Positions 23,326 through 35,780 of a stretch of DNA of 64,000 nt are shown here, piece after piece. Within the stretch, counting starts at the first letter, position 1, and every line of letters starts with the position of its first letter. The DNA comes from Pollenia angustigena (Eukaryota; Arthropoda; Insecta; Diptera; Polleniidae). The stretch is from positions 170,172,478 through 170,236,477 of the forward strand of contig OV884058.1 in the NCBI GenBank assembly GCA_930367215.1, given 5' to 3'. A program made the position numbers and the translations under genes. The notes beneath the pieces were generated by a model. That model saw only the letters and a list, made by a program, of their open reading frames with translations, was not told where the DNA came from and ran no database searches.

Positions 23326-25150
23326 TGCACTGTTTAATATAATTTTATTTGAACATATTTTATATTAACGTGTCGCCAACTTTTGAAACCACAAACAGCT
23401 CTGGAAATATATTTTTAAGCTTTTTTAAGGGAAAAAATTTTGAACAATAAAATTTCATTAAAAAACGATTTTTTCAGCATTAATTTTAATCCCTACATTT
23501 TGAAGATTATGAACAATCTGTCAGATTTACCCTACGCTTCTATTTTAGTATCTAAAATACCTGCATGTAGGGATTTTCCACTACATCTGGCAACTCTGGT
23601 GCTGAGTCATGTTTTTCATAAGCACGAACCTCTCGTGTACCTTATTTTTGTTTTATTTCTATGATTTATTATTCTTTGAGTGTTTCCAAAAGAATAAAGT
23701 TATTACAATAAAAATGCTTTATTTCCAATCAAGACAAACAAGTGCAATGCGGCAAACATTTTTTTACAAAATGATGTAAATGTTGAATGTTCGTCAAAAT
23801 TTTTACCGAACTCCAAACATAGCTTTTTGCATTTTTATATTTTTATTTTGGACTATACACTCATAAAATTATTACAGTAACTGATTGTAGGTTATTAAAT
23901 TCGTTTTCGGTACTGTTAAAATTGAATAAAAATATAGTTATTTTACGAATAAATTTATTTTTCAACATTTATGTTTGTTATTAAAAAAACAAACTACCAA
24001 AAAATAATGTTTTCCGTATTTTTTTTTGTTAATTTGTTTGATTTTTATCGGTTAAAATATATTTTTTTAAAGTAAAAACTATTCAATTTTAACGAATATG
24101 ATGTTCAATAAATAAAAAACTTAGAAATTACTGAAAAAATCATTTGTTTTAAATGAAATGTAAATGATCCGTTTTTTAAATGAATTTTAATTTGTTTCAA
24201 ATGAATTTTCGTTTGAATTTAACTACATAATATTTTGAGTGTACTTATTTGTTAAGTTGTTCAGAAAAAGAAATTATGTACAATAAAAATTTAAATTGTT
24301 ATCCACGTATTCATGAATGATGATTAAATTTAACAAAAGTTTATTAAGGGAACTGTTGATTCAAAATTTGTTTTGTAAACCTTTTTTAAATTTGAAAAAT
24401 TTTATGAATACAGGCGTTATTGTTTTTTTTTTTTCTAATAATTTTAAGCCTTATTATTAGAATAAAATTTTATTACAATTTGCAATTAAATAGTTAGGAA
24501 AGCCAAAAAACAAAGAAAAATCTCGTCGTATTTAAATTTATCAATCTTGCTACAAACTCTTCTTTCTAAAAAGTAAATATTTTTTTACTCAGACAAACTT
24601 TTTGTAAAGCATCGGCACAAAGAACTGTAATAAGAATTCTAACCTCATATTTTAATATGTCGGTTCTAAGTTTGACCATGGGTGAAAAATAGAGTACACC
24701 TTCGAAAATTTTCGGAAAAATAATGTGGTGTAGGGCATTAAATGGTCGGGCTCAACTGACTATACTTTATTATTTGTTGACTATAGAAATTTGGCTGTAT
24801 TCCTGACCCGAAGAGAAAAACACATGCGGTTAGTAAATATATTTTTTTAAATGATTCATATGTATATACAACAAAGCCCTAGCTTGTGTCGATCCGATTG
24901 GCTTTGTTTCGATTTGCGTCGCTGTTTAAAATATTGTATAACTATTTTGAATAAATGTGGCTTAATCAAAAATCGTAGCGTCTGTTAATAACGCCATAAA
25001 ATACTTCAAACCTATGCTCAACAGAAATCTTTAACAATTTAGCAAACCTTCTACAATTTTGTTGATAAATTGGCAGGACCACTTTATCAAATGGAAGCAG
25101 ATGAAGATAGCTCAACTTAGTTTTAAATAAAAAAAAAATTTTTTTTTAAG
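23326..25150. other. A+T-rich intergenic stretch
   Basis: No gene or well-bounded element was found. CTGGCAACTCTG at 23587-23598 could be a hAT-type terminus. Confidence 0.4.
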
Positions 25151-25152
25151 CT

Positions 25153-25448
25153 TTGTTCACAATCAGAGCAACAATTTCGTTTTTTTCTCTCTTATTTCTT
25201 CCCAAAGTATTTCATATATTTTTCTTTCATTTTTCAAACAAAAATGGAACTAAAGTTTTTTTTTTTAAAGTTGAGTCAATTTTTTGTATGGAATTGTTTC
25301 TGACGTTTAAAATAATTTTATTTAGTTTTGAATGAATTTGTTCCGGGAAATTGCAAACGGTTTCTTTATTTAAATGTGTGTGGTCGCTAAACAAAATTGT
25401 TGGTCTATTATGAACACCAGTGAAAATGTTGCTGCCTCTTGTGAACAA
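25153..25448. mobile_element. GTTCACAA-type MITE, copy A
   Basis: The left end TTTGTTCACAATCAGAGCAAC and right end GTTGCTGCCTCTTGTGAACAA form inverted repeats. It shares CTTATTTCTTCCCAAA and an AAAATTGTTG-TGAACACCA block with copy B at 26159-26326. About 130 bp in its middle is absent from copy B. Confidence 0.55.
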
Positions 25449-25564
25449 CGTTTTAATGTTATATGAATGTTATGTTTTATATGTTAATTTATTATTGTTT
25501 TATTTCTTTGTTATATGTAATTAAAAACACTTGTTGAAATAAATATGAAAAAAATGTATCAATA

Positions 25565-25829
25565 ATATCGACCCCTAACCGCGAAAATAACGTAAGCGCC
25601 AAAAATCAAATTTTACAGGAGAGAGCTTTTTTATTTTATTTCATATCAATTTTGTATGAAATTTGTCGCTTACATTAAAATTGTTTTTGCTATAAAAACG
25701 TAACGGTACCTTATGTGACCATGACATTTTAGGAGATGATGCAACTGTTGCCAATAAGGTCATTTATTAAAAAAAACGAAAATTGAAAATCATGTCGCTT
25801 ACGTTATTTTCGCGGTTAGGGCTCGATAT
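25565..25829. mobile_element. Inverted-repeat MITE (CCCTAACCGCG)
   Basis: About 33-bp near-perfect inverted ends: ATATCGA, then CCCTAACCGCG and AAAATAACGTAAGCG. An extra inverted pair (GTCGCTTAC) lies inside. The target duplication could not be set apart from the palindromic ATATCGA ends. Confidence 0.75.
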
Positions 25830-26158
25830 GGATATGGATTCTATATGACGTTCTTTTTATCCAAAATAGAATTTATTAAACTAAATATTTTAATTTTATG
25901 GCTCAAACAATAAAAAAAAATCAGTTCATTTACAGAGGAAAAGGTGATTCGATTTGCGTCGCATTTTCCCGTTCCCTAACACCGGCGCAATTCGGGGCCA
26001 TATTTTTTGTATTTTCTAGAAATTCCCAGGAAATTTTTCTTAGATAGAAATTCTATTCGTTATTCAAAAAGTATAAGAATATAAATGCATACATTTTAAA
26101 GACAAACACCACTTTTTTAGATTTTTTAACAAAACTTAATGTGAACGATGACTTAATT

Positions 26159-26326
26159 CGTTCACAATGGTAGCAAGGATTCCAATTTTTCTTCTATCTT
26201 ATTTCTTCCCAAATGTGCAACATTTTCAAACGTTTTCTTTCTTAAAAATGTATGTGGTTGTGGAAAAAATTGTTGCTTTATTGTGAACACCAAGAGAAAA
26301 TGCTGCTGCCCTTGTGAACGAAGCTT
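26159..26326. mobile_element. GTTCACAA-type MITE, copy B
   Basis: Shorter relative of 25153-25448. Ends CGTTCACAATGGTAGCAA and GCTGCTGCCCTTGTGAACG. Confidence 0.55.
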
Positions 26327-26569
26327 AATGCACTGAAATCAAAATTATAATAAATTTCGTTTTTAACCCATTAGTGCATAAGGTGCCTTTTAAGGGACGC
26401 TCTTCTTTGGCACTTTATAGCAACACGAAGAATTAAAAATTAAACTTTCATTTAGCATCTCCTTCTCTTGTGAGTCTTCGTCAAAACAACAAATGTTTTT
26501 ATTCAAAAAATTTATAACGGGAATAAAAAAATCCGCACCACAAGTGAAGGGTATGTAAGAATGAAAAAA

Positions 26570-27672
26570 ACAAGTTAGAGTGCTGTATTCGGCTGTGCCG
26601 AATCTTTGATACCCTCCACCGACAGTTCGAATGTTTAAGGAGTAATATCTGTATGATGTTATTATTATCTTAAACTATGACGATTTGTTATTAATTGTGG
26701 TTTTCGGCGACTAAACTGTTTTCCGGTAGTAGGGTTTATATGGGGCTTAGGGTAAATTATGGACCGATCATCACGAAATTTCACAGCGTCATTTCTAGTC
26801 CTTTAAAACTGTGACGTGCCAATTTCAGTTATGCTAGCATTATTAATTATGGTTTAAGGTGTACCAAACTCTTTTTTGGGAGTAGGGTTTCTATGGGGCC
26901 TAGGGTAAATTCTATACCGATCTTCACGAAATTTCACAGTATCATTTATAGTCCTGTAAAACTGTGACGAGCCAAAATTTGTTATGATTGCATTATTTTT
27001 TACGGCTTTAGGCGTACTAAACTGTTTTCCGGTAGTAGGGTTTATATGGGGCCTAAGGTAAATTATAGACCGATCGTCACGAAATTTCACAGTGTTATTT
27101 CTAGTCCTAAAAAACTGTGACGTTCCCAAGTTTGTTACGCTAGCGGTTTTTTTACGGTTTTAGGCGTAGTAAACTGTTTTCCGGAAGTATTGTTTATATG
27201 GGGCTTAGGGTAAATTACGGACGGATCTTCACGAAATTTAACAGCGTGATTTCCAGTCAAATAAAACAAATTTTTAAAAAATCTTATCTTATTCCGTGCA
27301 TTGTTCCAGCATTTATGTTATTTTTTGTAACAAAATTATCAATTTTTTTAGGTGGTGGTTCCACATTTTGATTCATAGCTCTGGTCCTACTGAGCCAATT
27401 TTTCTGGATTTCAATCCCAAACTGCTTAGGATAACTACAAGCAATTTGGCACCAAGTTTGTTCATTTCTTTTGAGTTGTTCGAAAGTGAGCCTGTTTTCA
27501 ACAGACGGACATACGGGCAGACAGACGGACATGGCTAAATCGACTTAGAATTACTCAAGGACCCAGAATATATATACGTTATGGGGTCTGAGATGAATAA
27601 TAAAAAAGTTTCACACGGAATGACAAACTTAATATACCCTCTTCACAACTAATTGCGGTGGAGGGTATAAGT
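26570..27672. repeat. Dispersed dipteran repeat (ATACCCTCCACC type), copy 1
   Basis: It starts with TATTCGGCTGTGCCGAATC followed by ATACCCTCCACC and ends GGTGGAGGGTAT. Inside are four imperfect tandem units, about 150 bp each, with a GTAGGGTTTATATGGGGC block, then a GACGGACA run and the GACCCAGAATATATATA motif. Related copies lie at 27697-28140 and 57173-58700. Such repeats are widespread in fly genomes; I do not assign a class. Confidence 0.7.
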
Positions 27673-27696
27673 AACAGTTTGTTGCTTTATTTATAT

Positions 27697-28140
27697 TTTT
27701 ATACCCTCCACCACAATAAGTTGTGAAGAGGGTATATTAAGTTTTTCATTACGTGTGAAACTTTTTTGTTATTCATCTCAGACCCCATAAAGTATATATA
27801 TTCTGGGTCCTTGAGTAATTCTAAGTCGATTTGGCCATGTCTGTCTGTCCGTATGTCCGTCTGTTGAAAACACGCTCACTTTCGACCAACTCAAAAGAAA
27901 TGAACAAACTTGGTGCCAAATTGCTTGTAATTATCCAAAGCAGTTTGGGATTGAAATCTAGCAAAATCAGTTCAGTAGGACCAGAGCTATGAATCAAAAT
28001 GTGGAACCACCACCTAAAAAAATTTATGATTTTGTTACAAAAAATAACACAAATGCTGGAACAAGGCACGGAATAAGATAAGATTTTGCAAAAATTTAAA
28101 TTTCTGAAGATCCGTCCATAATTTGCCCTAAGCCCCATAT
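27697..28140. repeat. Dispersed dipteran repeat, inverted partial copy
   Basis: This is the reverse complement of about 27275-27672, starting ATACCCTCCACC and ending near CCCTAAGCCCCATATAAAC. With copy 1 it forms an inverted repeat with arms of about 390 bp and a 24-bp spacer. Confidence 0.8.
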
Positions 28141-28489
28141 AAACACTACTCCGGAAAAACAGTTAAGTACGAGATTAAGTAACTGAATTGTTAAAGTTTT
28201 AAAATATAAATGATTTTAAAAATATTAGTAATTAGCGTTTTTTAGTCATTTCCCTTTTAAGGGACATTATGTTCTATGGTAATATTCATTGCTACTCTTA
28301 TACAGACTTACAGTTGCTGAAATATTGGAACAGTTAGAATATATAGACGACAACTTGCAAAATAACGACATATTTATTTGCAATACCTCCTTTGGATGGA
28401 AATGATTAATGAATTATTTTCATACAGTTTTTTCAATTGAAAATTTTAATTTTTCTTACATAAAGGTTTGATAATTATTTCATATCCGT

Positions 28490-29115
28490 CCCGTTTTGGA
28501 AATGAAAAAAGATCAAAGGGGATCTACGGACTATCGTTTTTCTGAAAATGACAATATTCTCGTCTTACGATGGAAAGACAATAGTCACTTTAGGAACTAA
28601 TTTGCACAAAAATGAAATTGGAACGTGAAAGCGGTATGCAATAGGATCCGGCGCCATGCAGATACCCAATCAAAAGTATTTCAAAATTACAATCAAGGCA
28701 TGGATGGTGTAGACAATATGGACCAGTTAAGTGCTGTTTATCGGTCACGTATAAGACAACGTAAGTGGTGGTGACCAATTTTCGCATAACTGTTGGATGC
28801 TTCCGTTGTTAATGGATGGCTACTAATAAGAAAGCTGCATCCAAATGATCAAGATTGCTCAATCTTGTTTCAATTCCGTAGATATATAGCCACTTCTTAC
28901 CTAGAACGTACGGTGTGCCCTCTGTAAGAGGTTACAGACCATCGATTTTCAGTGCTGTCAATTCATATGACGGTAGAAATCACATAATAGACTACTCCAA
29001 AACGGATAAAGGATGTGCAAACTGCGTTAACGAGTCTAATTTTATGTGCAGCAAGGGCCTTCACCCAAAAGACTGTTTCAAAAAATTTCACATTTCATGT
29101 GACGATATTGCATAA
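28490..29115 (+). pseudogene. piggyBac transposase, C-terminal relic
   Basis: Frames broken by stops and shifts still show the DDE-domain end: a DNILVLRWKDN segment near 28545, then NYNQGMDGVDNMDQLSAVYR and IRQRKWWWPIFA near 28690-28790, a hallmark of piggyBac transposases. A C-terminal cysteine-rich finger follows at 28990-29100 (CANC, MCSKGLHPKDCFKKFH). The N-terminal half is not recognisable. It cannot make an active enzyme. Confidence 0.85.
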
Positions 29116-29344
29116 TATCCCTTATAAGGGACTCCATCTAAAATCTTTAAAAAAAATTTATTCAAATAAAACTTCTAAAAATTATTTTGATAGTTGTTTT
29201 AAATTACTTCGTCAAAAAGAATTTTGTTAAAAAGTACTTGGGGAACTTCATGCACTAATGGGTTAATTCTTACTAAAGAAAAATGTCATATGGCGGTATT
29301 CTTAAATTCGGTGTTGTACACCCCACTGGAAAGTTAATAAGTCT

Positions 29345-29473
29345 TATTACTGTTGTCGTTGTCGTAAACAACTTAGTCGTTTTTGTAGTAGATTAAAGAA
29401 CACAGGTTGTGTTTTACTTAAGTCTATTACAAAACCGACACAGTCGTTTATGACAACGACAACGACTGAATAA
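29345..29473. mobile_element. Short foldback MITE (GTTGTCGTTGTC)
   Basis: Inverted arms share GTTGTCGTTGTCRTAAAC and continue to TAGTCG / TGTGTCGG. The enclosed loop is about 50 bp. Its right arm is repeated in the tandem duplication next door. Confidence 0.55.
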
Positions 29474-29690
29474 TTCCAGATTCATTTAGTTTAAAACTTC
29501 TACAAATTTTTTTATTTTTATTTGAAAATTTAGCAGTTGTCCTTCATTTTCTACATTTTCTATACCGACACAGTCGTTTATGACAACGACAACGACTGAA
29601 TAATTCCAGATTCATTTAGTTTAAAACTTCTACAAATTTTTTTATTTTTATTTGAAAATTTAGCAGTTGTCCTTCATTTTCTATATGGAA
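29431..29690. repeat. Tandem duplication, unit about 131 bp
   Basis: Two near-identical units begin ACCGACACAGTCGTTTATGA (29433 and 29564) and end CCTTCATTTTCTA. The near-identity suggests a recent duplication. Confidence 0.85.
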
Positions 29691-32600
29691 ACTTAAATCA
29701 AACATCTTTAATTTTACAAATTTGCGCAAATCAAGTGAAGAAAAAAAAATTCCTATCCGACATCCTGATACCAACAATTGCAGGATTAAAACACTGTCTA
29801 TTAGAAATTGTAGGTATTTCTTTTTTCTAAATATGGCCGGCCGTATTAATGGAAACCAAACTATTCTTTGAACACCTTTTTGCCAAACCACCACGAAAAA
29901 CAAAATAAACAGCTGCAAATCCAAAAATTATAATAACAACATTCAGCCAACATCCACAAAAACAACGAACAAAAATGTAATTTTATAGCGTCAAACAATT
30001 TGTACACTGTATAAAATATAAAATGTTTTTTTTTAACAGCAAAATAGTGGATTTTTACACACTCTCTTGGATTAATTACCACATTTTGGCTATAAATGTT
30101 TATGATTCCACCTGCCAAACATGACAAAGCCAATAAAATATGGAAACAACTCGTAGATGAGAACCATTGAACCAAAAAAAAGCCATTAAACCTCCGCTAA
30201 AAGATACTTTCAACATGATGATCATGCACCTCATCATGATTGTTAATTCGAAACTCTGCTGCCACTTAATCTACAACACTCGTAATCATGAAAGTTTTTT
30301 CGAGTACTTTGTTGCTTTTTAAAGAAAAAGTATGAAATGATGATGACTAAAAAAGCAGACGCAACAGACCACCATCATTGAAGATGATAATTTCGAATAT
30401 TTTTCAATAAAAAAACAACAATAATAAAACAACAAACAGCCAGCCAAAAAAGGAGAAAAGAAATATGAACATTCATCAAGGAATCCAAAAAGGGTTCCAT
30501 TTTTCCACTTTCTGCCTGGTTATTTGTAAAAACACACTCAAGTTTTTTTTAACAGAATTACAAAATGCTTAAAACCGGATGCCTACCAAAGAAACACAAA
30601 TAACGCCATTGAGCGTTAAAAATTCATAATAAAAGCAGCAGAAGGAGGAGCTAAAAAAAACAGAAGCGTGTTGGAAGTCAACAGCCACAAGCGTCAAGAT
30701 CAGCACTTCACAATGAGTGTGATTTTCAAAATGGAGATAAAAATGAGTAACAAAAAAAAATGTGTATTCTTAAATAAGAGTGAGAGGAAATTTATTTTGT
30801 AAAGGGAGATTTTTAATTGTAATGTAAAGGTACTAAATTTTGTAAGGAAAAAAGTACTTTTTTATACACTTAACAACCGTACTTAAACAAGAGCGGAAGG
30901 CGGAACGTTTTCTTTAGCTTAGCTATTACGCTGATATGCCTTACCTAAACAAGAGCGCCAACGTTGTCACCAACAGAAGTGCTAACTTTATTGTTTAATA
31001 AAACCCACATAATAGAAATAAAATACAGAGATAAAACCGCTAGATTGACCTAAAAAAAGTTAAATTGCCATTATTCATAAACAATAGCGGACAATTATAC
31101 TACTTAACGCACTGTCAAAATCGGATTTTTCAATTGCAAAGTGTTGCTGCCGAGCTTTTACGATATGTTACATACAAATTGTTTGGACATTAGAATTTTT
31201 GACAGTTAAAAAACGCTTTTAGCTCAAGCTTAGGAATGGCTGTAAGTACATATTTATTTTATCAGCTAAGTACATATGTATACATATAAAAGTTTTCAAA
31301 CGTCAAAAAATAAATTTTGAAACAAAAGCATTCCCAACAAAAATGCGAGCGCTTTCTCATTTAAGGATAGAAGACATCTAAGGAACTACAATAACGCACA
31401 GAGGTATCCGCCAGAACAATGAACCTTATCCTAAGTTTATTAAAAAAACAGCCGCTATCCTTAAAGTTTTGAGATCTCTTTCACCCAGGGCCCTCAACAA
31501 TTAACAGTTCTGGAAGGTACTAGTTTCTATAATATCAAATAAGATATGTGTCCAATATACTCCCAGACAAGCTTGTGGTATTGCCAGCACCTGTATCCCC
31601 TAAAGGCCTTAAACTTATTCGCACAATCCAGGGGATAAATAGCAATAACACAAAAAGAACTATCGCCATGCCAACTTACAGGAGAATTTACTTTAACCTA
31701 TACAACAATTAGCCCTTAACTCAACGTCACGCTACTGTAACTTGGCTTTAAGATAAACAGATAAGAATGTTAAGGATTTCAGCAAATCTGGATAGAGACC
31801 ATATGAAAAAAACAGAAACTGGAACCCCCTTGATTTGGAAAATGTGTATTACTTTGCAATAATCAAAAACTATTGTTTAAGAAACAAGAATCTGGCGAAA
31901 TTTATTTTATAATAAAGTAGATCAAGTCATGAAATATCACCCCAGTTTTATATTTTTACATCTCTGACAACATAAAAAGGTGTCCAAAAACTAACGCAAA
32001 ATTTAAATTTAATAAAAATAACAATTTACCAGCTGACAATTTGGGGTTAATAAAAATGGAGCAACGTGTTTAACAACAAAATTTTAAATATTTTTTCACT
32101 GTGATACTAGAAAAGGATGTGGTTGAAAAGTATTGTTGTTAATTGTTTTTCGTTAACCAAAAAAATTTCCAAAATAAATTCAAATATTTTTAATATGTAA
32201 TATAATCAAAAAATTTACGCCTCCGGAAGAAGTAGAAAAATACATTACGAATCGTTGGGAAAAACTGCAATAAAATTGATGTTTTATTAACATTAAAGCT
32301 CCGGGCCTAACAAGCTTAACAATAACAAATTGATTTAGAATCAGTTTTAATTAAAACTTTAAATAAGTAAATTAAATGTGTACTTGTATCAACAATTACC
32401 GCAGAAAATTTTGTTAATATCAAAAAATATTTAATTGATACATACTATGAATTTGTTTACTTGTGCAAATTTAATTAATATTTTAATAAAAATCACAAAC
32501 TTTTTAATTCTGGTAGTTGTGATCGGATCAATTTCAAAAGTGGTCTTATTTCTAATTCTGTTAGTCGATACTGAACGAATCGAATTAATTTTTCAGTGTG

Positions 32601-32735
32601 TGAAAACTCCAATAAATGTTTTATAAATTTAAAAAATAATTTAACATGGATACCGCTTTCTTTTTTGTTTGTCATCATCTCCGGAATATGACGAGAATGA
32701 AAACCTGAACGTTATCAAGAAAAAAATAAGATGTA
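29691..32735. other. A+T-rich intergenic stretch
   Basis: No gene is supported. Partial TTAAACAAGAGCG ends of the GAGCTACC MITE family occur near 30885 and 30945. A slightly G+C-richer tract at about 31340-31800 has no recognisable coding or element structure. Regulatory DNA for the downstream T-box gene may lie here, but nothing in the sequence proves it. Confidence 0.4.
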
Positions 32736-32743
32736 ACATGGAT

Positions 32744-33859
32744 GGCTCCACGAAAAGCCCCCAATGAAATAACGCCCAGGAAATAACCCCCAATGAAATA
32801 AACCCCAAAAAATAGGAAATAACACCCAAAAGCAGTGAATGAAATAACATCGAAAAATAAATGAAGTAAACCCCAAAACGAAAACGAAACAACCCCCAAT
32901 ATTTGGAAGTTATTTCATATGAAATAACACCCAATGATGAAAATGAAATAACCCCCAATGAAATAAACCCTATCAGCAACAAAAATGATATTATGCCCAA
33001 AATTCATGAAAGAGTCAGTTTCACCAAGGATTTCATGAAGTCAATATGGACCATAAGCAAAGTCGCAAAATTATTGAAATAAATCGTGTGGAGGCCCGCG
33101 GGCGTCTTCTTCATAATAAGGATATATACGGTTCAAAAATATTGCCGCAGTTATTTGACCCGCCCGTAGAACCTTGTAGCCCTCCTCTATTTTTGCAGTT
33201 CGGAAGACAATTTGCCTTTTACGTTTGGCCTTTACACAACTACCTCCACTGTTTAAATATAATTGTTTTTCACTTAAAGAAGATAGAAAATTGGTATTTC
33301 TTCGTTTTCCACTAACAATTTCGAATTCCATTTTTATAAATATTAACACGAGATGATGTAAAGCGTTCGAACTTCGATGCACAACTGAAAATATTTTATG
33401 TTTTACAACAACTCAACTCAACATGCAAGGCAGATTGTACTCATATGTTGACACTGTTATTCCAAAAAACCGTTACTTGAATTCTCAAAAAAAAAAGAAA
33501 AAAGATCCAACTAAGCAAATGAAATAAACGCCAAATAAAATGAAATAACCCCCAAAAACAAACTGTTTTAAAAATGAAATAACCCCCGAATAAAAAATTA
33601 AATAACACCCAAATTAAACACGCTATGAAACAAACCCCGAATTTTAAAAATTTGTTGGGTGTTATTTCATTGGAGATTATTTCATAATTTGAAAACCCCA
33701 AATGAGGAATGAAATAATTCCCAAAAAAAATGAAAAACGGCCCAAAAAAATTGGGAGTTATTTCATATGAAATAACAACCAAAAATGTATGAAAAAAAAT
33801 TGGGAAATATTTCATTTCTCGTTTGGGCGTTATTTCATTGGGGGGCTTTTCGTGGAGCC
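32744..33859. mobile_element. hAT-type MITE with GAAATAACCCCCAA repeats
   Basis: The inverted ends begin GGCTCCACGAAAAGCCCCC and continue AATGAAATAACGCCC, about 35 bp in all. A perfect 8-bp duplication, ACATGGAT, flanks it (32736-32743 and 33860-33867). Both subterminal regions carry many short repeats of GAAATAACNCCCAA, in both orientations. The central 33000-33420 part lacks these repeats and holds two overlapping open frames (89 codons on +, 103 on -) that I do not recognise. Confidence 0.88.
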
Positions 33860-33867
33860 ACATGGAT

Positions 33868-35689
33868 CCGTTAGGTCGGTTACATTCAACGAAGTCTAGT
33901 AAATTGGTTTGCCATTGTTACGGCAACCACACTTTGTTTGTTATTTTTATTAAATATCAGCAATAACTTTTAATATGTTTCAATTGAATTTACTTTTACA
34001 ATCGCTCTTGCTTCGCAAAGGTTTTTCATTGCTAAAAATGGTATATATAAAAGCAAGATCAAGTTGGGATAGTACAACATGTTAAATGACGCCATACTTT
34101 TTTTTATTTTTTTATGGTGTACTAAATGAAAATGTTAAGATTTTATTATTGAATTGTAATATTTGCATAAAGCTTCTGAAGGATATTTTGTTGGTTTAAC
34201 CCAAAACTTTCTATACTTTTGACCGAATCAAAAAATGTGTACCCATATAAATTAGTAAAAAAGTATTTACTGATAGATGTTAAAAGTGTCAAACGTTCCA
34301 ATATCACGTTTGAAAAGAGCCCAGGAGTAATTAAAAAGAACTAAATCTAGCCCCATAATTGCTAAGTTGGCATCACTGCCCCTGAATATATATATCTACT
34401 TCATGGAAAAAGTACTTATTTTGAACTTCTCATCTCTAACTAAGAGCTCAACTCAAGAGTATTGAAATTGATCATGCCAAAAACGCTCTCTCTTTCTTTT
34501 TTCTTTTTTGTATTGTAATTATTTTAACCAATCACAAGCGCTGAAACGATCTTTGAAAACTCACCATGGTTGATAAGAATTCATAGATATATTTTTCCAA
34601 AAACCAGCTGGTTTTGGTACCAAAAACAATCGCTCAGAAAAAAAAATAAATCTTATAAGAGTTGTAGGCCAGCAGGTAGACCTACATACTCAATAAACAA
34701 TGATCTTTCCGATCACCCAAAAAAAGAAAACAAAAAAAAAAAAAAAACAACCAGCCAGCCAGTCAGTCAAGCAAACCAACCTTAAAATCGATCGCTTTTC
34801 TGCTGTTGTATTTTTTGTTATTTTTACTGGTTCCCTATGTAGCAGATGATGATCGTAATGATGATCATTCATATAAACGAATAAATTTTTGTCACAACCA
34901 TAAAAATATATCTATTCAGTTGAAATACAAACTTTGCTAAGCCAGCACCATAAAACGTTTTTAATATCAAAGTTCAAGCCGTCGGTGAATTACCATGTTA
35001 TTTTTTTTAAAATTTCGTTTAAACGATTTTTACGCCTCATTGACTTTGTTTTACGAAACGTATTACAACTATTAGCGATACTAATTAGCAATGATCAAAT
35101 TCAATTAACACCCACTCATCATTGTAAAACATATGAAGTTGGAAATTTTTCAATAAAATTTAATTAAATAAACAAAGCAAATAACAAGAAGTAACGAAAA
35201 ATATTCAAAATAAGTAAAAAAAAAATAATGAAAAATATGCAAATTTTGTATTTAAAATAATAGTTTGCATACATTATTTACAATATACACACAAACATAT
35301 ATTTTGATTTTAATTGGAAAAAATAAAAACAATATAATATAAAAAATTGATTTAAAAACAAAATATCTAAACCGTAAACAAGAAGTTGTTAATTTTATTT
35401 AAAATTTAATCAAGTGTTTGTGATGAAATGCGTTGGTTGGCATTAATGAAAAAGTGAGTGATAAATTTAACACTTCCGACGCCAACGTGCTCAAATTTGT
35501 TTAGAAAGCAAATTAAATTAAATTGTTGTTTGATCGTTTTTTTTTCTGAAACGTGTTCGCGTGATTGACAAATGCTCTGATATTGTATTTGTTTGTTGTA
35601 ATTGCTAATATTTACTAAAAAAAATTGTTAATTAACTAATATAAAATAAAATAAACTGCCGCCTGTCAACTAAAAAAGCTTTTTATAAA
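33868..35689 (+). promoter_or_regulatory. Upstream region and probable 5' UTR of the T-box gene
   Basis: This is the DNA just before the T-box start codon. It contains no inverted-repeat element and must hold at least part of the 5' UTR and promoter if no upstream exon exists. I could not place a transcription start: a TATAAA at 34872 and an initiator-like TCAGTT at 34916 are too far apart to be a convincing pair. The base context before the ATG (ATAAAATG) suits fly translation starts. Confidence 0.4.
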
Positions 35690-35780
35690 ATGATTACGAT
35701 GAACGAGTTGGTAGATTTGCGTATGCAGCAGCATATTGCTCATGAAATTTATCGTCAACAGATAATGCAGCGAATACCGG
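35690..35780 (+). CDS. Doc: T-box gene, coding exon 1
   Basis: It encodes 30 codons plus one base, starting [10 protein letters not shown] and containing [13 protein letters not shown]. The first ATG (context ATAAAATG) is preferred over a second ATG at 35699. The exon ends at a strong donor, CCGG/GTGAGT. It is short but has the charged, glutamine-rich look of a T-box protein N-terminus. Confidence 0.85.

Larger units (their letters stand above)
26367..29262 (+). mobile_element. Decayed piggyBac-type transposon
   Basis: The inverted ends begin CCCATTAGTGCAT and are flanked by TTAA on both sides (26363-26366 and 29263-29266), the piggyBac signature. A transposase relic occupies about 28490-29115 in the same orientation. 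The left half of the element, where the N-terminal transposase should be, is replaced by dispersed repeats (26570-28140). The element is dead. Confidence 0.88.

Noticed and set aside
26854..27129. 91-codon minus-strand frame with repeated peptide units
   Set aside because: It is a translation of imperfect tandem units in a dispersed repeat.
31340..31800. Possible LTR or gag remnant
   Set aside because: Base composition is different from the surroundings, but no terminal repeats, primer site or reading frame was found.
33071..33382. Opposed 89- and 103-codon frames in the 32.7-kb MITE as real genes
   Set aside because: No motif was recognised and they overlap each other; kept only as a hint of captured sequence.
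34872..34920. TATAAA plus an initiator-like TCAGTT as the Doc core promoter
   Set aside because: The spacing (about 45 bases) is too long for a TATA-initiator pair and such motifs are frequent in A+T-rich DNA.
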